From: Dehalococcoidia bacterium
GTDB lineage: Bacteria; Chloroflexota; Dehalococcoidia; UBA3495
DNA: 9,824 bases
Direction: 5' to 3'
Assembly: GCA_002730485.1 (NCBI GenBank)
Contig: PCAH01000158.1
Span: 1 to 9,824 of the forward strand
Shown here: positions 1-7,802 of the stretch, one piece after another
Layout of the letters: each line of letters starts with the position of its first letter
How positions within the stretch are numbered: position 1 is the first letter of the stretch
The notes under the pieces: generated by a model
Databases searched by the model: none
Seen by the model: only the letters and a program-made list of their open reading frames with translations
Told to the model about the DNA's origin: nothing
Program-made: the position numbers and the translations under genes

Positions 1-1254
1 GAGGGAGTTAAATTCCATAATGGGACCTTAATGGACGCCCAAAAGGTCAAGTACTCCCTCGACCTGGCACTTTTGCGCCGGCCCGGAACTAGGGTGCTAT
101 TGGACATTGACCAAGTGAAAGTCAAAGACCCATCAACAGTGGTCATTCATACCAATTCACCCAACCCAGTACTGCCCGGACTGCTGACCAATCAGAATAC
201 GGGCATCGCTGATTCCGATACGGTGCCTAAATCTGTTGACGACTCTGCGGAGTTCGCTTCCATGACCGGCCCGTTCAAACTGGTCTCTTTCAAAGCCGAT
301 CAGAAAATGACGGTGGTCGCACACGCCGATTACTGGCAGGGTACACCCAATCTAGACAGAGTCGAATATGTGGCTTTCAATGAAAGTGATGCACGACTGA
401 TCGCCCTGCAAAGCGGCGACGTCGATATTTCGATAAATCTCTCCCCTCAAGGCGCAGAGGTCGTCGAAAGCGATTCCTCTCTTGACGTGCGAATTGCCGC
501 CCCATCAGGGATGCTGTTCATGTTCGTGAACCACGATAGCCCTGCTATGCAAGACTCTCTGGTCCGAAAGGCCCTCGCTATTGCGGTTGACCGCGAAGCC
601 ATGGCTACCGGCGTTGCGGATGGTCACGCTATCCCTGCTTCAAGCATGTTCCCGCCTGGATTCATCTCGTGTCAGAACACGGGAAATTACACCTTCCATC
701 CTGAATCGGCACGGGATCTGTTAGCAGAAGCTGGCTACAAAGACGAAGACGGTGACGGTATAGTAGAGAAGGACGGGGATAAGTTGGAACTGATCCTCCA
801 GACATACCCACAACAGCCTTTATTGCCTCCCATGTTGGAAGCGTTTCAATCGATGTTAAAAGACATCGGCGTGGGCGCCAACGTGCAGATTGTGGAATGG
901 ACTCTTGCTAGCCAGGGAGGATATGACCTATTCGGCTATAGCAACGGCACCACTACCACTGGAGATCCCGGATGGGCACTGAACCGTCACTATCTGACAG
1001 GCGGAGACGAGAACAGAGGTAATTTCAGCAACTCTGAAATCGACTCTCTCCTCGAACAGCTGTCCAGTGCATCTGATCCAGCAGAAAGGCAGCAGATTGC
1101 TTGCGCAGCCCTAAAGGTCGGACAAAATGAAGTCGCCATCATACCGGTAATGTTCCCGACCAGGTTATTTGGAGTTTCGGACGCTGTTGATTGGACTTCG
1201 GGCCCCCAGGCCGCACGTATATACTTCATCGACCACCTGATTGGCCTGAAATAG
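1..1254 (+). CDS. Peptide/solute ABC transporter substrate-binding protein (SBP family 5), 5' end missing
   Basis: This is the extracytoplasmic binding protein that captures a peptide, nickel chelate or similar solute and delivers it to the two permeases downstream. The frame is open to the left edge: codons before the ATG at 31 read EGVKFHNGTL, which joins KVKYSLD to form the typical family-5 block GVKFHxGTxxxxxDVxYSLD. The ATG at 31 is therefore internal, and the true start, signal peptide and roughly the first hundred residues lie outside. In the 417-residue fragment, other family hallmarks are TGPFKLV (about 89-95), YWQGTPNLDRVEY (about 111-123), VRKALAIAVDR (188-198) and the acidic loop DEDGDG (248-253), common in this family. 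The stop is one base before the GTG of the permease, so the genes are probably coupled. Family assignment is firm; the substrate cannot be read from the sequence. Confidence 0.93.
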   Translation, partial: EGVKFHNGTLMDAQKVKYSLDLALLRRPGTRVLLDIDQVKVKDPSTVVIHTNSPNPVLPGLLTNQNTGIADSDTVPKSVDDSAEFASMTGPFKLVSFKADQKMTVVAHADYWQGTPNLDRVEYVAFNESDARLIALQSGDVDISINLSPQGAEVVESDSSLDVRIAAPSGMLFMFVNHDSPAMQDSLVRKALAIAVDREAMATGVADGHAIPASSMFPPGFISCQNTGNYTFHPESARDLLAEAGYKDEDGDGIVEKDGDKLELILQTYPQQPLLPPMLEAFQSMLKDIGVGANVQIVEWTLASQGGYDLFGYSNGTTTTGDPGWALNRHYLTGGDENRGNFSNSEIDSLLEQLSSASDPAERQQIACAALKVGQNEVAIIPVMFPTRLFGVSDAVDWTSGPQAARIYFIDHLIGLK

Positions 1255-1255
1255 T

Positions 1256-2203
1256 GTGCTAAGGTATGTGGCCCGACGTCTGGCAACGCTGCCGTTGCTC
1301 ATGGTTGGCATCTCTATCGTGAGCTTCATGTTGTTGAATTTTGCTCCCGGTGACGCAGCAGAGATAACCCTCATGCGGCAAAACGATGGTGTATCTCCGT
1401 CCGAAGAGGCTGTACGTGCCTTGCGCCAGGAATTGGGCTTGGACGCTCCAATGCCCGTCCGGTACGGAAGGTGGATTTCCGATGCCGTTCGTGGCGACCT
1501 AGGAGAGTCATACCGGTCCGGCAGTTCGATTTCCGGAGAACTTTTACGAAGGCTACCCGCTACGCTTTTGTTAGCGGCCACTGCTTTAGCTTTGGCGGTG
1601 GCGGCGGGCATACCCCTCGGGGTGTTGGCTGCGGTGAAGCACGGCACGTTGATGGATACCTTCTGCCGGTTATTTGCTCTGGTGGGAGCCGCCGTTCCAA
1701 GCTACGTAATGGCTCCTGCTCTCATGCTCCTTTTCGCCGTTAGGTTGGACTGGCTGCCAGCCATCGGCTACGGCTCGCCATCGCAATTGATACTACCGGC
1801 AGTGGCCTTATCCTTTGGGACAATGGCCCAACTCATGCGTCTAACCAGAGCAAGTCTGCTAGAAGTGCTGGATCAAGACTACATGCGCACGGCCAGGGCC
1901 AAGGGATTATCTGAAACCGTTATAGTCTGGCGTCACGGGCTCAAGAACGCGATATTACCAGTAGTTACGGTGCTTGGCACCAGTGTGGGATATCTGCTCG
2001 GAGGAGCAATAATTATTGAGACTATCTTCGGTTGGCCTGGAATCGGTCAATTCATGGTTACAGGGATTTCACAACGAGATTACCCTGTGGTCCAGGGCTT
2101 CGTTTTGTATGTCGCACTAATATTCTTGTTGGTGAATCTGATGGTCGACGTGTCATATCACTGGATTGACCCGCGCCTGCATTTTGACCGGCAGGCTGCT
2201 TAG
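1256..2203 (+). CDS. dppB: DppB-like ABC transporter permease (peptide/nickel importer)
   Basis: This integral membrane subunit forms half of the translocation channel of a peptide-type importer. The 315-residue length is normal. It opens with a short basic stretch and a first membrane helix (about 11-30), then the exported-loop block DLGESYRSGSSISGELLRRLP (81-101), and further hydrophobic segments near 103-126, 135-163, 177-197, 233-256 and 280-300. The cytoplasmic EAA loop that contacts the ATPase is clear at RTARAKGLSE (211-220) with LKNAILPVVT (229-238). The GTG start at 1256 gives MLRYVARRLATLPLL, which matches the usual DppB N-terminus. There is no good SD site, but the stop of the binding protein is one base upstream, which suggests translational coupling. 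A GTG at 1268 is a less likely alternative. The gene symbol is at family level only: OppB, GsiC and NikB homologues look alike. Confidence 0.93.
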   Translation: MLRYVARRLATLPLLMVGISIVSFMLLNFAPGDAAEITLMRQNDGVSPSEEAVRALRQELGLDAPMPVRYGRWISDAVRGDLGESYRSGSSISGELLRRLPATLLLAATALALAVAAGIPLGVLAAVKHGTLMDTFCRLFALVGAAVPSYVMAPALMLLFAVRLDWLPAIGYGSPSQLILPAVALSFGTMAQLMRLTRASLLEVLDQDYMRTARAKGLSETVIVWRHGLKNAILPVVTVLGTSVGYLLGGAIIIETIFGWPGIGQFMVTGISQRDYPVVQGFVLYVALIFLLVNLMVDVSYHWIDPRLHFDRQAA

Positions 2204-2231
2204 TCCAAACCGACACTCTAGGTTATAAAAG

Positions 2232-2245
2232 CGAGCTGTAGCTCG
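2232..2245. other. Short inverted repeat (hairpin) between dppB and dppC
   Basis: CGAGC (2232-2236) and GCTCG (2241-2245) are perfect arms around TGTA, so an RNA hairpin of 5-6 bp can form. It sits in the 70-base gap between the permease genes, 15 bases before the SD site of the second. No U-tract follows, so it is not a convincing terminator. It could act in mRNA processing or stability within the operon, or be chance. Confidence 0.4.
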
Positions 2246-2273
2246 GATTCAAACTAAATCAGGAGACGTTCAG

Positions 2274-3131
2274 GTGGAAGGGTTACCTAGCCAATCGGCG
2301 AGACGTCCTCCGGCTCTAAATTACCTGCGCCGTGACACTGGTGCCCTTGTGGGATTGATCATCGTTACCGCAGTGATCCTAATCGCTTTTCTGGCGCCTT
2401 GGCTCCCCTTGGAGGATCCGACAGATCTGAACTTGGATAACCGACTGCTCCCCCCATCCGTGGAATTTCCCTTGGGCACCGACCATCTGGGCAGGGACGA
2501 ATTGAGCCGGATCGTCTTTGGGGCCCGATTCACTTTGCTGATGTCGGTAGTTTCAGTGGCTATCATCATGCTCATCGCTTTGGTTGTGGGCTCTCTTTCC
2601 GGCTACTACGGCGGATGGCTCGATATTGGATTGATGCTGTTAGTGGACTTATTATTGGCGTTTCCGTCGCTAATCCTGGGTGTCGCGGTCGCGGGCATAT
2701 TGGGCCCCAGCCTCATCAACGTGATGATTGCAGTCTCTGTAGTTTGGTGGGCCAGTCATGCTCGTGTCATTCGAGGAATGGTTTTAGCGGCCAGACAAAG
2801 GGAGTATGTGGAGGCGGCCCGGGCAATCGGCGCCAGCGACCGCAGGATTGTGGTATTTCATATTTCACGAAATATTCTTGGGCCGTTCGTGGTACTGGCG
2901 ACATTAGACATGGGTTGGATTATTCTGGGAATCGCAGGGTTAAGTTTCTTAGGACTGGGAGCACAGCCGCCAACACCCGAATGGGGAGCCATGCTCAACG
3001 ATTCACGTTCCTATATGCAGACTTCGCCCCTCCTTTTGATAGCCCCTGGATCTGCAATATTCCTACTTGTGTTGGGGTTCAATCTCCTCGGTGATGGAAT
3101 CAGAGATATGCTGGACACGACAACCTACTGA
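2274..3131 (+). CDS. dppC: DppC-like ABC transporter permease (peptide/nickel importer)
   Basis: This is the second channel-forming subunit, expected to pair with the DppB-like protein in the cytoplasmic membrane. It is 285 residues, a normal length. Hallmarks in order: a basic cytoplasmic N-terminus and first membrane helix (about 23-43), the FPLGTDHLGRDELSRI block (65-80), a run of membrane helices from about 85 to 160, the EAA loop EYVEAARAIGASDRR (177-191), the GLSFLGLGAQPPTPEWG block (222-238) and the terminal NLLGDGIRDMLD (270-281). The GTG start is supported by AGGAG at 2261-2265, eight bases upstream. Translation ends in tandem TGA TGA. No DppD/DppF ATPase follows; the next gene is an unrelated chelatase. 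The symbol is a family-level label, as the substrate could be peptides, opines or a metal chelate. Confidence 0.93.
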   Translation: MEGLPSQSARRPPALNYLRRDTGALVGLIIVTAVILIAFLAPWLPLEDPTDLNLDNRLLPPSVEFPLGTDHLGRDELSRIVFGARFTLLMSVVSVAIIMLIALVVGSLSGYYGGWLDIGLMLLVDLLLAFPSLILGVAVAGILGPSLINVMIAVSVVWWASHARVIRGMVLAARQREYVEAARAIGASDRRIVVFHISRNILGPFVVLATLDMGWIILGIAGLSFLGLGAQPPTPEWGAMLNDSRSYMQTSPLLLIAPGSAIFLLVLGFNLLGDGIRDMLDTTTY

Positions 3132-3167
3132 TGATCAAACCTATTAACTCAATTAAGTCTAGTTGGG

Positions 3168-3179
3168 TGATAGCTATCA
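3168..3179. promoter_or_regulatory. 12-bp perfect palindrome, possible operator
   Basis: TGATAGCTATCA is a perfect dyad in the AT-rich spacer after the permease operon. It lies six bases upstream of a TTGACC element proposed as the -35 box for the chelatase gene, a position where a dimeric regulator could bind. No family-specific operator is recognised, and a short dyad like this can occur by chance. Confidence 0.35.
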
Positions 3180-3185
3180 AAGCCA

Positions 3186-3215
3186 TTGACCATGTTAAAT
3201 AAAAGATATTATTAT
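3186..3215 (+). promoter_or_regulatory. Candidate sigma70-type promoter for the chelatase gene
   Basis: TTGACC (3186-3191) is followed by TATTATTAT (3207-3215), giving a TATTAT -10 box at 15 or 18 bases spacing. The surrounding spacer is distinctly AT-rich: positions 3181-3300 contain 43 G/C out of 120. It lies about 120 bases upstream of the chelatase GTG, leaving a leader of roughly 110 bases that contains the small ORF at 3238. This is a consensus match by eye only. Confidence 0.4.
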
Positions 3216-3237
3216 CCGCCCACTATTCTCAGGGGCT

Positions 3238-3339
3238 ATGTCGAGACTAGAATTAACAATCGAAGACCAATTCAAAAAATCATTTTGTTTCTCGCCAATC
3301 CAATCAAATCCAGTAACCGGAGCACCGATTGACCTGTGA
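3238..3339 (+). CDS. Possible 33-residue upstream ORF overlapping the chelatase start
   Basis: An ATG at 3238 opens a frame encoding 33 residues, beginning MSRLELTIEDQFKK and ending TGAPIDL. Its TGA (3337-3339) overlaps the chelatase GTG (3336-3338) as GTGA, the arrangement seen in translationally coupled genes. A purine-rich AGGGG (3231-3235) precedes it but is only two bases from the ATG, closer than ideal. The chelatase start itself has only GGAG at 3319-3322, thirteen bases away, so coupling could help it. I recognise no family, and base composition is AT-rich like the spacer, so it may be a chance open frame in a leader. Confidence 0.25.
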   Translation: MSRLELTIEDQFKKSFCFSPIQSNPVTGAPIDL

Positions 3340-5420
3340 CTCAAACACCTACTAGTAATTCTGAATCAAGATTTCCCTTCACAGCCATCGTCGGCCAAAC
3401 GGCCATGAAACGGGCTCTGCTGCTAAACGCGGTCAATCCCAAGATTGGCGGCGTCTTGGTGCGCGGGAAAAAGGGGACGGCCAAATCAACGGCCGTCCGC
3501 TCGCTGGCCGCGTTACTCCCAGAAGTAAAAGTCGTCCAGGGCTGCCCCTACAACTGCAGCCCCGAAGAACGGCAGGGACTCTGCAACCGCTGCGAACCAG
3601 CCAATAATGACTCGCAATCCGTGGTCCGGCAGATTCCAATAGTCGATCTGCCGGTCGGAGCCACCGAAGACCGGTTGGTTGGTTCCTTGGATATAGAAGA
3701 AGCGATCAAGACCGGTAACCGAGTATTTGAACCCGGGCTGATCGCGGCCACCCACCGAGGCATCCTATATATAGACGAAGTTAATCTCCTGAACGACCAT
3801 TTAGTGGACATCTTGCTGGACGCCGCCGCCATGGGCCGCAATTATGTGGAACGTGAAGGTATCTCGATAACCCACCGGTCTGAGTTCATCTTGGTCGGCA
3901 CCATGAACCCAGAGGAGGGAGATCTACGTCCCCAATTGCTGGACCGCTTCGGCTTGGCAGTGGAGGTTGAAGGCCGGTTCTCCCCGGAAGAACGACAATC
4001 CATCGTCAAACGCCGCATCGCCTATGAGGCAGATCCGCATGGGTTCATGGCGGAATGGCAAGTGGCTGAAGAGGAAGAACGAGCGCGGGTACTGCGCAGC
4101 CAGGCCCTTCTTCCCGATGTGGTGGTCAGCGATGAGATACTCTCCCTAATCACCTCCATCTGCGCCGAATATGACGTGGATGGCATGCGCGGCGACATTG
4201 TCATGTACAAGACCGCTTCAACCATCGCCGCATATGAGAACCGCACCGACGTCAACGCCGAAGATGTACGAGAGGCCGCCAATCTGGCCTTGCTGCACCG
4301 GCAACGCCGACAGCCCTTCCAGCAACCCAATCTGGCCACTGAGCAACTGGATTCCATGGTGGATGATTTCCAGGGTCAGGACAACCAGCGGGAATCCTCA
4401 GACCGACCACAGGACCAAGGAGAGGGCGATTCTGAGCCCTCGGACTTACCGCAGTCGGAAGACGATTCAGGACCTCCGGAGCCAGAATCCGATTTCGATA
4501 AAGAACCGGAAAACTCAGGCCCGGGGTCTTTAGGACAGGAACAGCAGTTTGAGGTCGGCGATCCGTTTGCCGTCCGCCAACTGAACCTGAAGCCACCAGA
4601 TCAGCGTTCCCGCCGGGCCTCCGGGCGTCGCAACGTCACCATCACCGACTCCACTGCTGGCCGCTACGTGCGTTCAAAGATGCCGGATGGCAAAGCCTCA
4701 AGCCTGGCCCTAGACGCCACTCTTCGAGCCGCCGCACCCCATCAGAACAGCCGCCGGGCTGTCAGCGATTCCGAGAATGCGGTGCTGATCGAATCGTGGG
4801 ATATCCGCGACAAAGTCAGGGAGAGTATGTCCGGCAGTTTGGTGCTGTTCGTCGTGGACGCCAGCGGGTCGATGGGTGCCCAACGCAGGATGGTCGCTGT
4901 CAAAGGCGCAATCATGTCGCTCTTGTTAGACGCGTACCAGCGCCGCGACCGGGTGGGACTAATATCGTTCAGGGGCACTAAATCGGAGCTCCTGCTACCG
5001 CCCACAAACAGCGTCGACTTGGCCAAGGTCCATCTCCAGGAGATGCCCACCGGAGGTCGAACTCCCCTGAGTGCCGGACTCTTCAAGGCCCTGGAAATCA
5101 TTGAGACAGAACGGATCAAGGACCGCAACGTTCTACCGTTATTGGTCTTGTTGTCTGACGGCCGCGGTAACGTGGCCCTTGGACAGGATTCGCCTCTAGA
5201 TGAAGCCTACGCAGCTGCGGGGATAATAGGTGAAGAGAAGGTTCCATCCGTGGTGGTGGACACCGAATCCGGTTTTCTCAGGTTTGGCATGGTCCAACCG
5301 GTTGCCGAGGCCATGGGCGCCCAATACCTGAAACTGGGGGACCTGCGGGCGGACAATCTGGTAGAGGCAGTACGACAGCAGATGCCCGTGGTCGGCGACC
5401 CGCCTCCCCACATCAATTAG
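3336..5420 (+). CDS. ChlI-ChlD fusion chelatase subunit (magnesium/cobalt chelatase, probable CobN partner)
   Basis: This ATP-driven subunit powers metal insertion into a tetrapyrrole. In organisms without chlorophyll, fusions of this layout are usually assigned to cobalt insertion with CobN in B12 synthesis; that role is inferred. The protein has 694 residues. The N-terminal AAA+ domain (about 14-340) has Walker A GKKGTAKST (44-52), Walker B ILYIDEVN (143-150), sensor-1 region GTMNPEEG (188-195) and the arginine-finger region RPQLLDRF (198-205). Four cysteines (70, 74, 83, 86) form C-x3-C-x8-C-x2-C in an insertion also found in related fusions. An acidic, Pro/Gln-rich linker spans about 343-410. 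The C-terminal vWA domain (about 500-690) has an intact MIDAS: DASGS (508-512), T576 and D608. An in-frame TGA at 3330-3332 leaves GTG at 3336 as the only start before the FPFTAIVGQ block. No cobN, bchH or other cobalamin gene is in the window. Confidence 0.9.
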   Translation: MTQTPTSNSESRFPFTAIVGQTAMKRALLLNAVNPKIGGVLVRGKKGTAKSTAVRSLAALLPEVKVVQGCPYNCSPEERQGLCNRCEPANNDSQSVVRQIPIVDLPVGATEDRLVGSLDIEEAIKTGNRVFEPGLIAATHRGILYIDEVNLLNDHLVDILLDAAAMGRNYVEREGISITHRSEFILVGTMNPEEGDLRPQLLDRFGLAVEVEGRFSPEERQSIVKRRIAYEADPHGFMAEWQVAEEEERARVLRSQALLPDVVVSDEILSLITSICAEYDVDGMRGDIVMYKTASTIAAYENRTDVNAEDVREAANLALLHRQRRQPFQQPNLATEQLDSMVDDFQGQDNQRESSDRPQDQGEGDSEPSDLPQSEDDSGPPEPESDFDKEPENSGPGSLGQEQQFEVGDPFAVRQLNLKPPDQRSRRASGRRNVTITDSTAGRYVRSKMPDGKASSLALDATLRAAAPHQNSRRAVSDSENAVLIESWDIRDKVRESMSGSLVLFVVDASGSMGAQRRMVAVKGAIMSLLLDAYQRRDRVGLISFRGTKSELLLPPTNSVDLAKVHLQEMPTGGRTPLSAGLFKALEIIETERIKDRNVLPLLVLLSDGRGNVALGQDSPLDEAYAAAGIIGEEKVPSVVVDTESGFLRFGMVQPVAEAMGAQYLKLGDLRADNLVEAVRQQMPVVGDPPPHIN

Positions 5421-5546
5421 CCTCTCCCAATCATCAGGCCCGTTTACATCACCCACCGGACTTGATAACCTCGACTGGCGTTAAGTTGGCCCTCTCAAAG
5501 CGCCTATCAGATAACCGACACCCTTTCTAAACGCGGTTGCACCGCC

Positions 5547-5552
5547 AGGAGG
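5547..5552 (+). promoter_or_regulatory. Ribosome binding site that fixes a TTG start for glycyl-tRNA synthetase
   Basis: AGGAGG is a full SD match. It ends seven bases before TTG at 5560, ideal spacing, and nineteen bases before the first in-frame ATG at 5572. This favours the TTG start. The remainder of the 139-base gap after the chelatase gene shows no clear terminator, T-box or promoter. Confidence 0.75.
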
Positions 5553-5559
5553 TACCCCC

Positions 5560-6942
5560 TTGGTCCGCTATATGCCCTATGCCGACATGGACAAGATGCT
5601 CTCTCTGTCCAAGCGCCGGGGTTTCGTTTTTCAAAGCTCAGAGATCTACGGTGGACTGGGTTCTACCTGGGACTACGGTCCGTTGGGCGTCGAGTTGAAA
5701 CGGAACGTCAAAGAGGCCTGGTGGCGTGCTGTCATATCTGACAGGGACGACATGGTCGGCCTGGACGCAGCCATCTTGATGCACCCTCAGGTTTGGGTTG
5801 CCAGTGGCCACGTTGAGAATTTCTCCGATCCACTGGTTGAGTGCAAAGAGTGTAACTCCCGTTTCCGCCAGGACCACCTGTTGGAGGCCGCCGGCGTCGA
5901 TCCCGAGTCTCCTGAAGCTACTGAAGCCCTGAAAGGTCTAGTATGCCCGGACTGCGGCGGCGAATTGACCGAGCCGCGCCGTTTCAACCTGATGTTCAAG
6001 ACCTTTATGGGCCCGGTGGAAGACACGGCAAATGAAGTTTTCCTACGTCCCGAGACAGCGCAGGGTATCTTCGTCAATTTTAAGAACGTATTGGACTCCA
6101 GTCGCAAGAAGCTGCCCTTTGGCATCGGCCAGATCGGCAAGTCGTTCAGGAATGAAATCACCCCTGGCAACTTCACCTTCCGGACCAGAGAGTTCGAGCA
6201 GATGGAAGTGGAGTTTTTTGTTAAAAAAGACACAGCCGCAGAGTGGTTCAAAAAATGGGTCGATGCACGTTACCAATGGTACATCGACCTCGGTATAAGA
6301 CCTGAAAACCTACGAATGCGCCCGCATGAATCCGACGAGTTGGCCCATTACGCTGAAGCCTGCACCGACATTGAATACCGGTTCCCATGGGGTTGGGGCG
6401 AACTTGAAGGGATCGCCAATCGGGGGAACTATGACCTGACAAGCCACCAGGAATCCAGCGGACAAGACCTGAGCTACTTCGATGAGACCGCCGAAGATGA
6501 GTCAGAAAAACGCTTTCTGCCCTGCGTGATTGAGCCATCTGGCGGAGTAGACCGGGCAACTCTGGCTTTCTGGCTCGACGCCTACGACGAAGAACCAGAT
6601 GGCGATGCGGTACGCGTGGTGTCTCATATCCACCGTCATCTCGCGCCGATTCAAGTGGCCGCCCTACCTTTGAGCAGGAACGAAAAGCTGCTTCCCACCG
6701 CCAGGAGGGTCTACGACATCCTACGGAAGCACTTCCGCACCCAGTATGACGACGCCCAGAGTATTGGACGCCGCTACCGCCGCCAGGATGAGATCGGCAC
6801 TCCCTACTGCGTGACCATCGACTTCGACACCATCGACGACCACGCCGTGACCATTCGGGACCGGGACACCATGCACCAAGCCAGAGTCCCGGTGTCAGAA
6901 CTGGTAGACATCCTCAAGGATAAGATTGAACACGCCTGGTAA
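5560..6942 (+). CDS. glyQS: Glycine--tRNA ligase, homodimeric (class II) type
   Basis: This cytoplasmic enzyme charges tRNA-Gly with glycine using ATP. It is the single-chain alpha2 form shared with archaea, eukaryotes and some bacteria, not the alpha2beta2 GlyQ/GlyS form. The 460-residue length fits. Visible parts: the N-terminal RRGFVFQSSEIYGG block (19-32); motif 1 around WDYGPLGVELKRNV (37-50); two CxxC pairs (95/98 and 129/132) likely to bind zinc; RPETAQGIF (163-171); motif 2 around GKSFRNEITP (193-202) and FRTREFEQME (207-216); motif 3 EPSGGVDRATLAF (325-337), carrying the conserved arginine R332; and the anticodon-binding domain from about 360, with APIQVAALPL (362-371) and IGTPYCVTID (412-421). 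Nothing is missing. The TTG start is chosen for its perfect SD site. Biotin ligase follows after 45 bases and may be co-transcribed. Confidence 0.96.
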   Translation: MVRYMPYADMDKMLSLSKRRGFVFQSSEIYGGLGSTWDYGPLGVELKRNVKEAWWRAVISDRDDMVGLDAAILMHPQVWVASGHVENFSDPLVECKECNSRFRQDHLLEAAGVDPESPEATEALKGLVCPDCGGELTEPRRFNLMFKTFMGPVEDTANEVFLRPETAQGIFVNFKNVLDSSRKKLPFGIGQIGKSFRNEITPGNFTFRTREFEQMEVEFFVKKDTAAEWFKKWVDARYQWYIDLGIRPENLRMRPHESDELAHYAEACTDIEYRFPWGWGELEGIANRGNYDLTSHQESSGQDLSYFDETAEDESEKRFLPCVIEPSGGVDRATLAFWLDAYDEEPDGDAVRVVSHIHRHLAPIQVAALPLSRNEKLLPTARRVYDILRKHFRTQYDDAQSIGRRYRRQDEIGTPYCVTIDFDTIDDHAVTIRDRDTMHQARVPVSELVDILKDKIEHAW

Positions 6943-6987
6943 GTCCCGAAGCGGCCTTTCCCGTCACGTTCTTAGCTTGGAATAAGT

Positions 6988-7767
6988 ATGCCTCCTAATC
7001 TTGTTGCAGCCACCGTTCGGCAAGGATTGTTCACTCGCATCGTAGGCCGCCGCTTGCTGTATTACCCTGAGCTTTCTTCGACCATGGACGAGGCTGGCAA
7101 GCTGGGAGAAGGCGATACCGAAGAGGGTGCGGTGGTCGTGGCAGAAGTCCAGAATGCCGGACGTGGTCGCCAGGGCCGCAGTTGGGTATCCCAACCAGGA
7201 AACCTGCTGGTTTCAGTCCTGTTTCGTCCCAGTTTGGAAGTTTTGCCCTTCATCAGCATCATCGGTGGTGTGGCCGCGGCGCGGGCTGTCAGAAAGGTCA
7301 CCGGGCTTGAGCCCAAGATCAAGTGGCCCAACGACCTGTGGATTGAAGGACGCAAGGTTGCGGGCATACTGGCCGAGAGCGCAATAGCAGGTGATACCGT
7401 ATGGTATGCTGTGCTTGGCGTAGGCATGAACGTGAGCCTGGACACGGACCAGACTGAAGAGATATCTGCCTTCGCCACCAGCGTCAACGCAGCTGCCGGT
7501 GAAGAGGTCCCAAGGGAAGACCTGCTGCGCCAATTCCTGATGGACCTGGACGCACTGTATCTGGCTTTGGGTCAGGGAAACTCTCCTATTGAAGAATGGC
7601 AAGGGCTGCTGTCCACTACTGGACAACGCCTGGATGCCACCTGGGGTGAGGATTCGTATACTGGAGTGGCCGAGGGCACCGATGCAATGGGTAACCTGCT
7701 GCTTCGACAGGATGATGGCTCGCTGCTTACGCTTACAGCAGGTGACGTCACGCTCAGTGGAAACTGA
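6988..7767 (+). CDS. birA: Biotin--[biotin carboxyl-carrier protein] ligase, no DNA-binding domain
   Basis: This enzyme activates biotin with ATP to biotinyl-AMP and transfers it to the carrier lysine of biotin-dependent carboxylases such as acetyl-CoA carboxylase. It has 259 residues and lacks the N-terminal helix-turn-helix of E. coli BirA, so it should be a ligase only, not a repressor. Visible motifs: STMDEA (31-36); the biotin/adenylate loop AGRGRQGRSW (57-66); GNLLVSVLFRP (71-81); the KWPNDLW block (112-118) with the following GRKVAGILAE (121-130); GVGMNVS (144-150); and a C-terminal SH3-like domain ending GSLLTLTAGDVTL (244-256). The loop begins QNAGRG, where QTAGRG is more usual; this is a minor change. 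ATG at 6988 is the first start after an in-frame TAG at 6973-6975. Its SD site is weak (GGA at 6979-6981), so expression may rely on coupling to the synthetase message. Confidence 0.94.
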   Translation: MPPNLVAATVRQGLFTRIVGRRLLYYPELSSTMDEAGKLGEGDTEEGAVVVAEVQNAGRGRQGRSWVSQPGNLLVSVLFRPSLEVLPFISIIGGVAAARAVRKVTGLEPKIKWPNDLWIEGRKVAGILAESAIAGDTVWYAVLGVGMNVSLDTDQTEEISAFATSVNAAAGEEVPREDLLRQFLMDLDALYLALGQGNSPIEEWQGLLSTTGQRLDATWGEDSYTGVAEGTDAMGNLLLRQDDGSLLTLTAGDVTLSGN

Positions 7768-7802
7768 AAATCATTGAGTATCCCGTCTCTACGGAATTGA
7801 AA

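Noticed and set aside
31..33. ATG as the start of the binding-protein gene
   Set aside because: The frame is open to the left edge, and the preceding codons encode the conserved GVKFHNGT block, so this methionine is internal.
2615..3094. Plus-strand open frame of 159 codons inside the dppC region
   Set aside because: It overlaps the DppC-like gene in another frame, and the DppC frame holds all the conserved motifs.
5462..5515. Possible promoter between the chelatase and glycyl-tRNA synthetase (TTGATA or TTGGCC with AT-containing hexamers)
   Set aside because: The -10 matches are poor or at wrong spacing, so nothing better than chance is visible.
5787..6251. Minus-strand open frame of 154 codons
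   Set aside because: It is opposite the catalytic core of glycyl-tRNA synthetase and has no recognisable domain.
6943..6987. Terminator between glycyl-tRNA synthetase and biotin ligase
   Set aside because: There is no stable stem followed by a U-tract in the 45-base gap.
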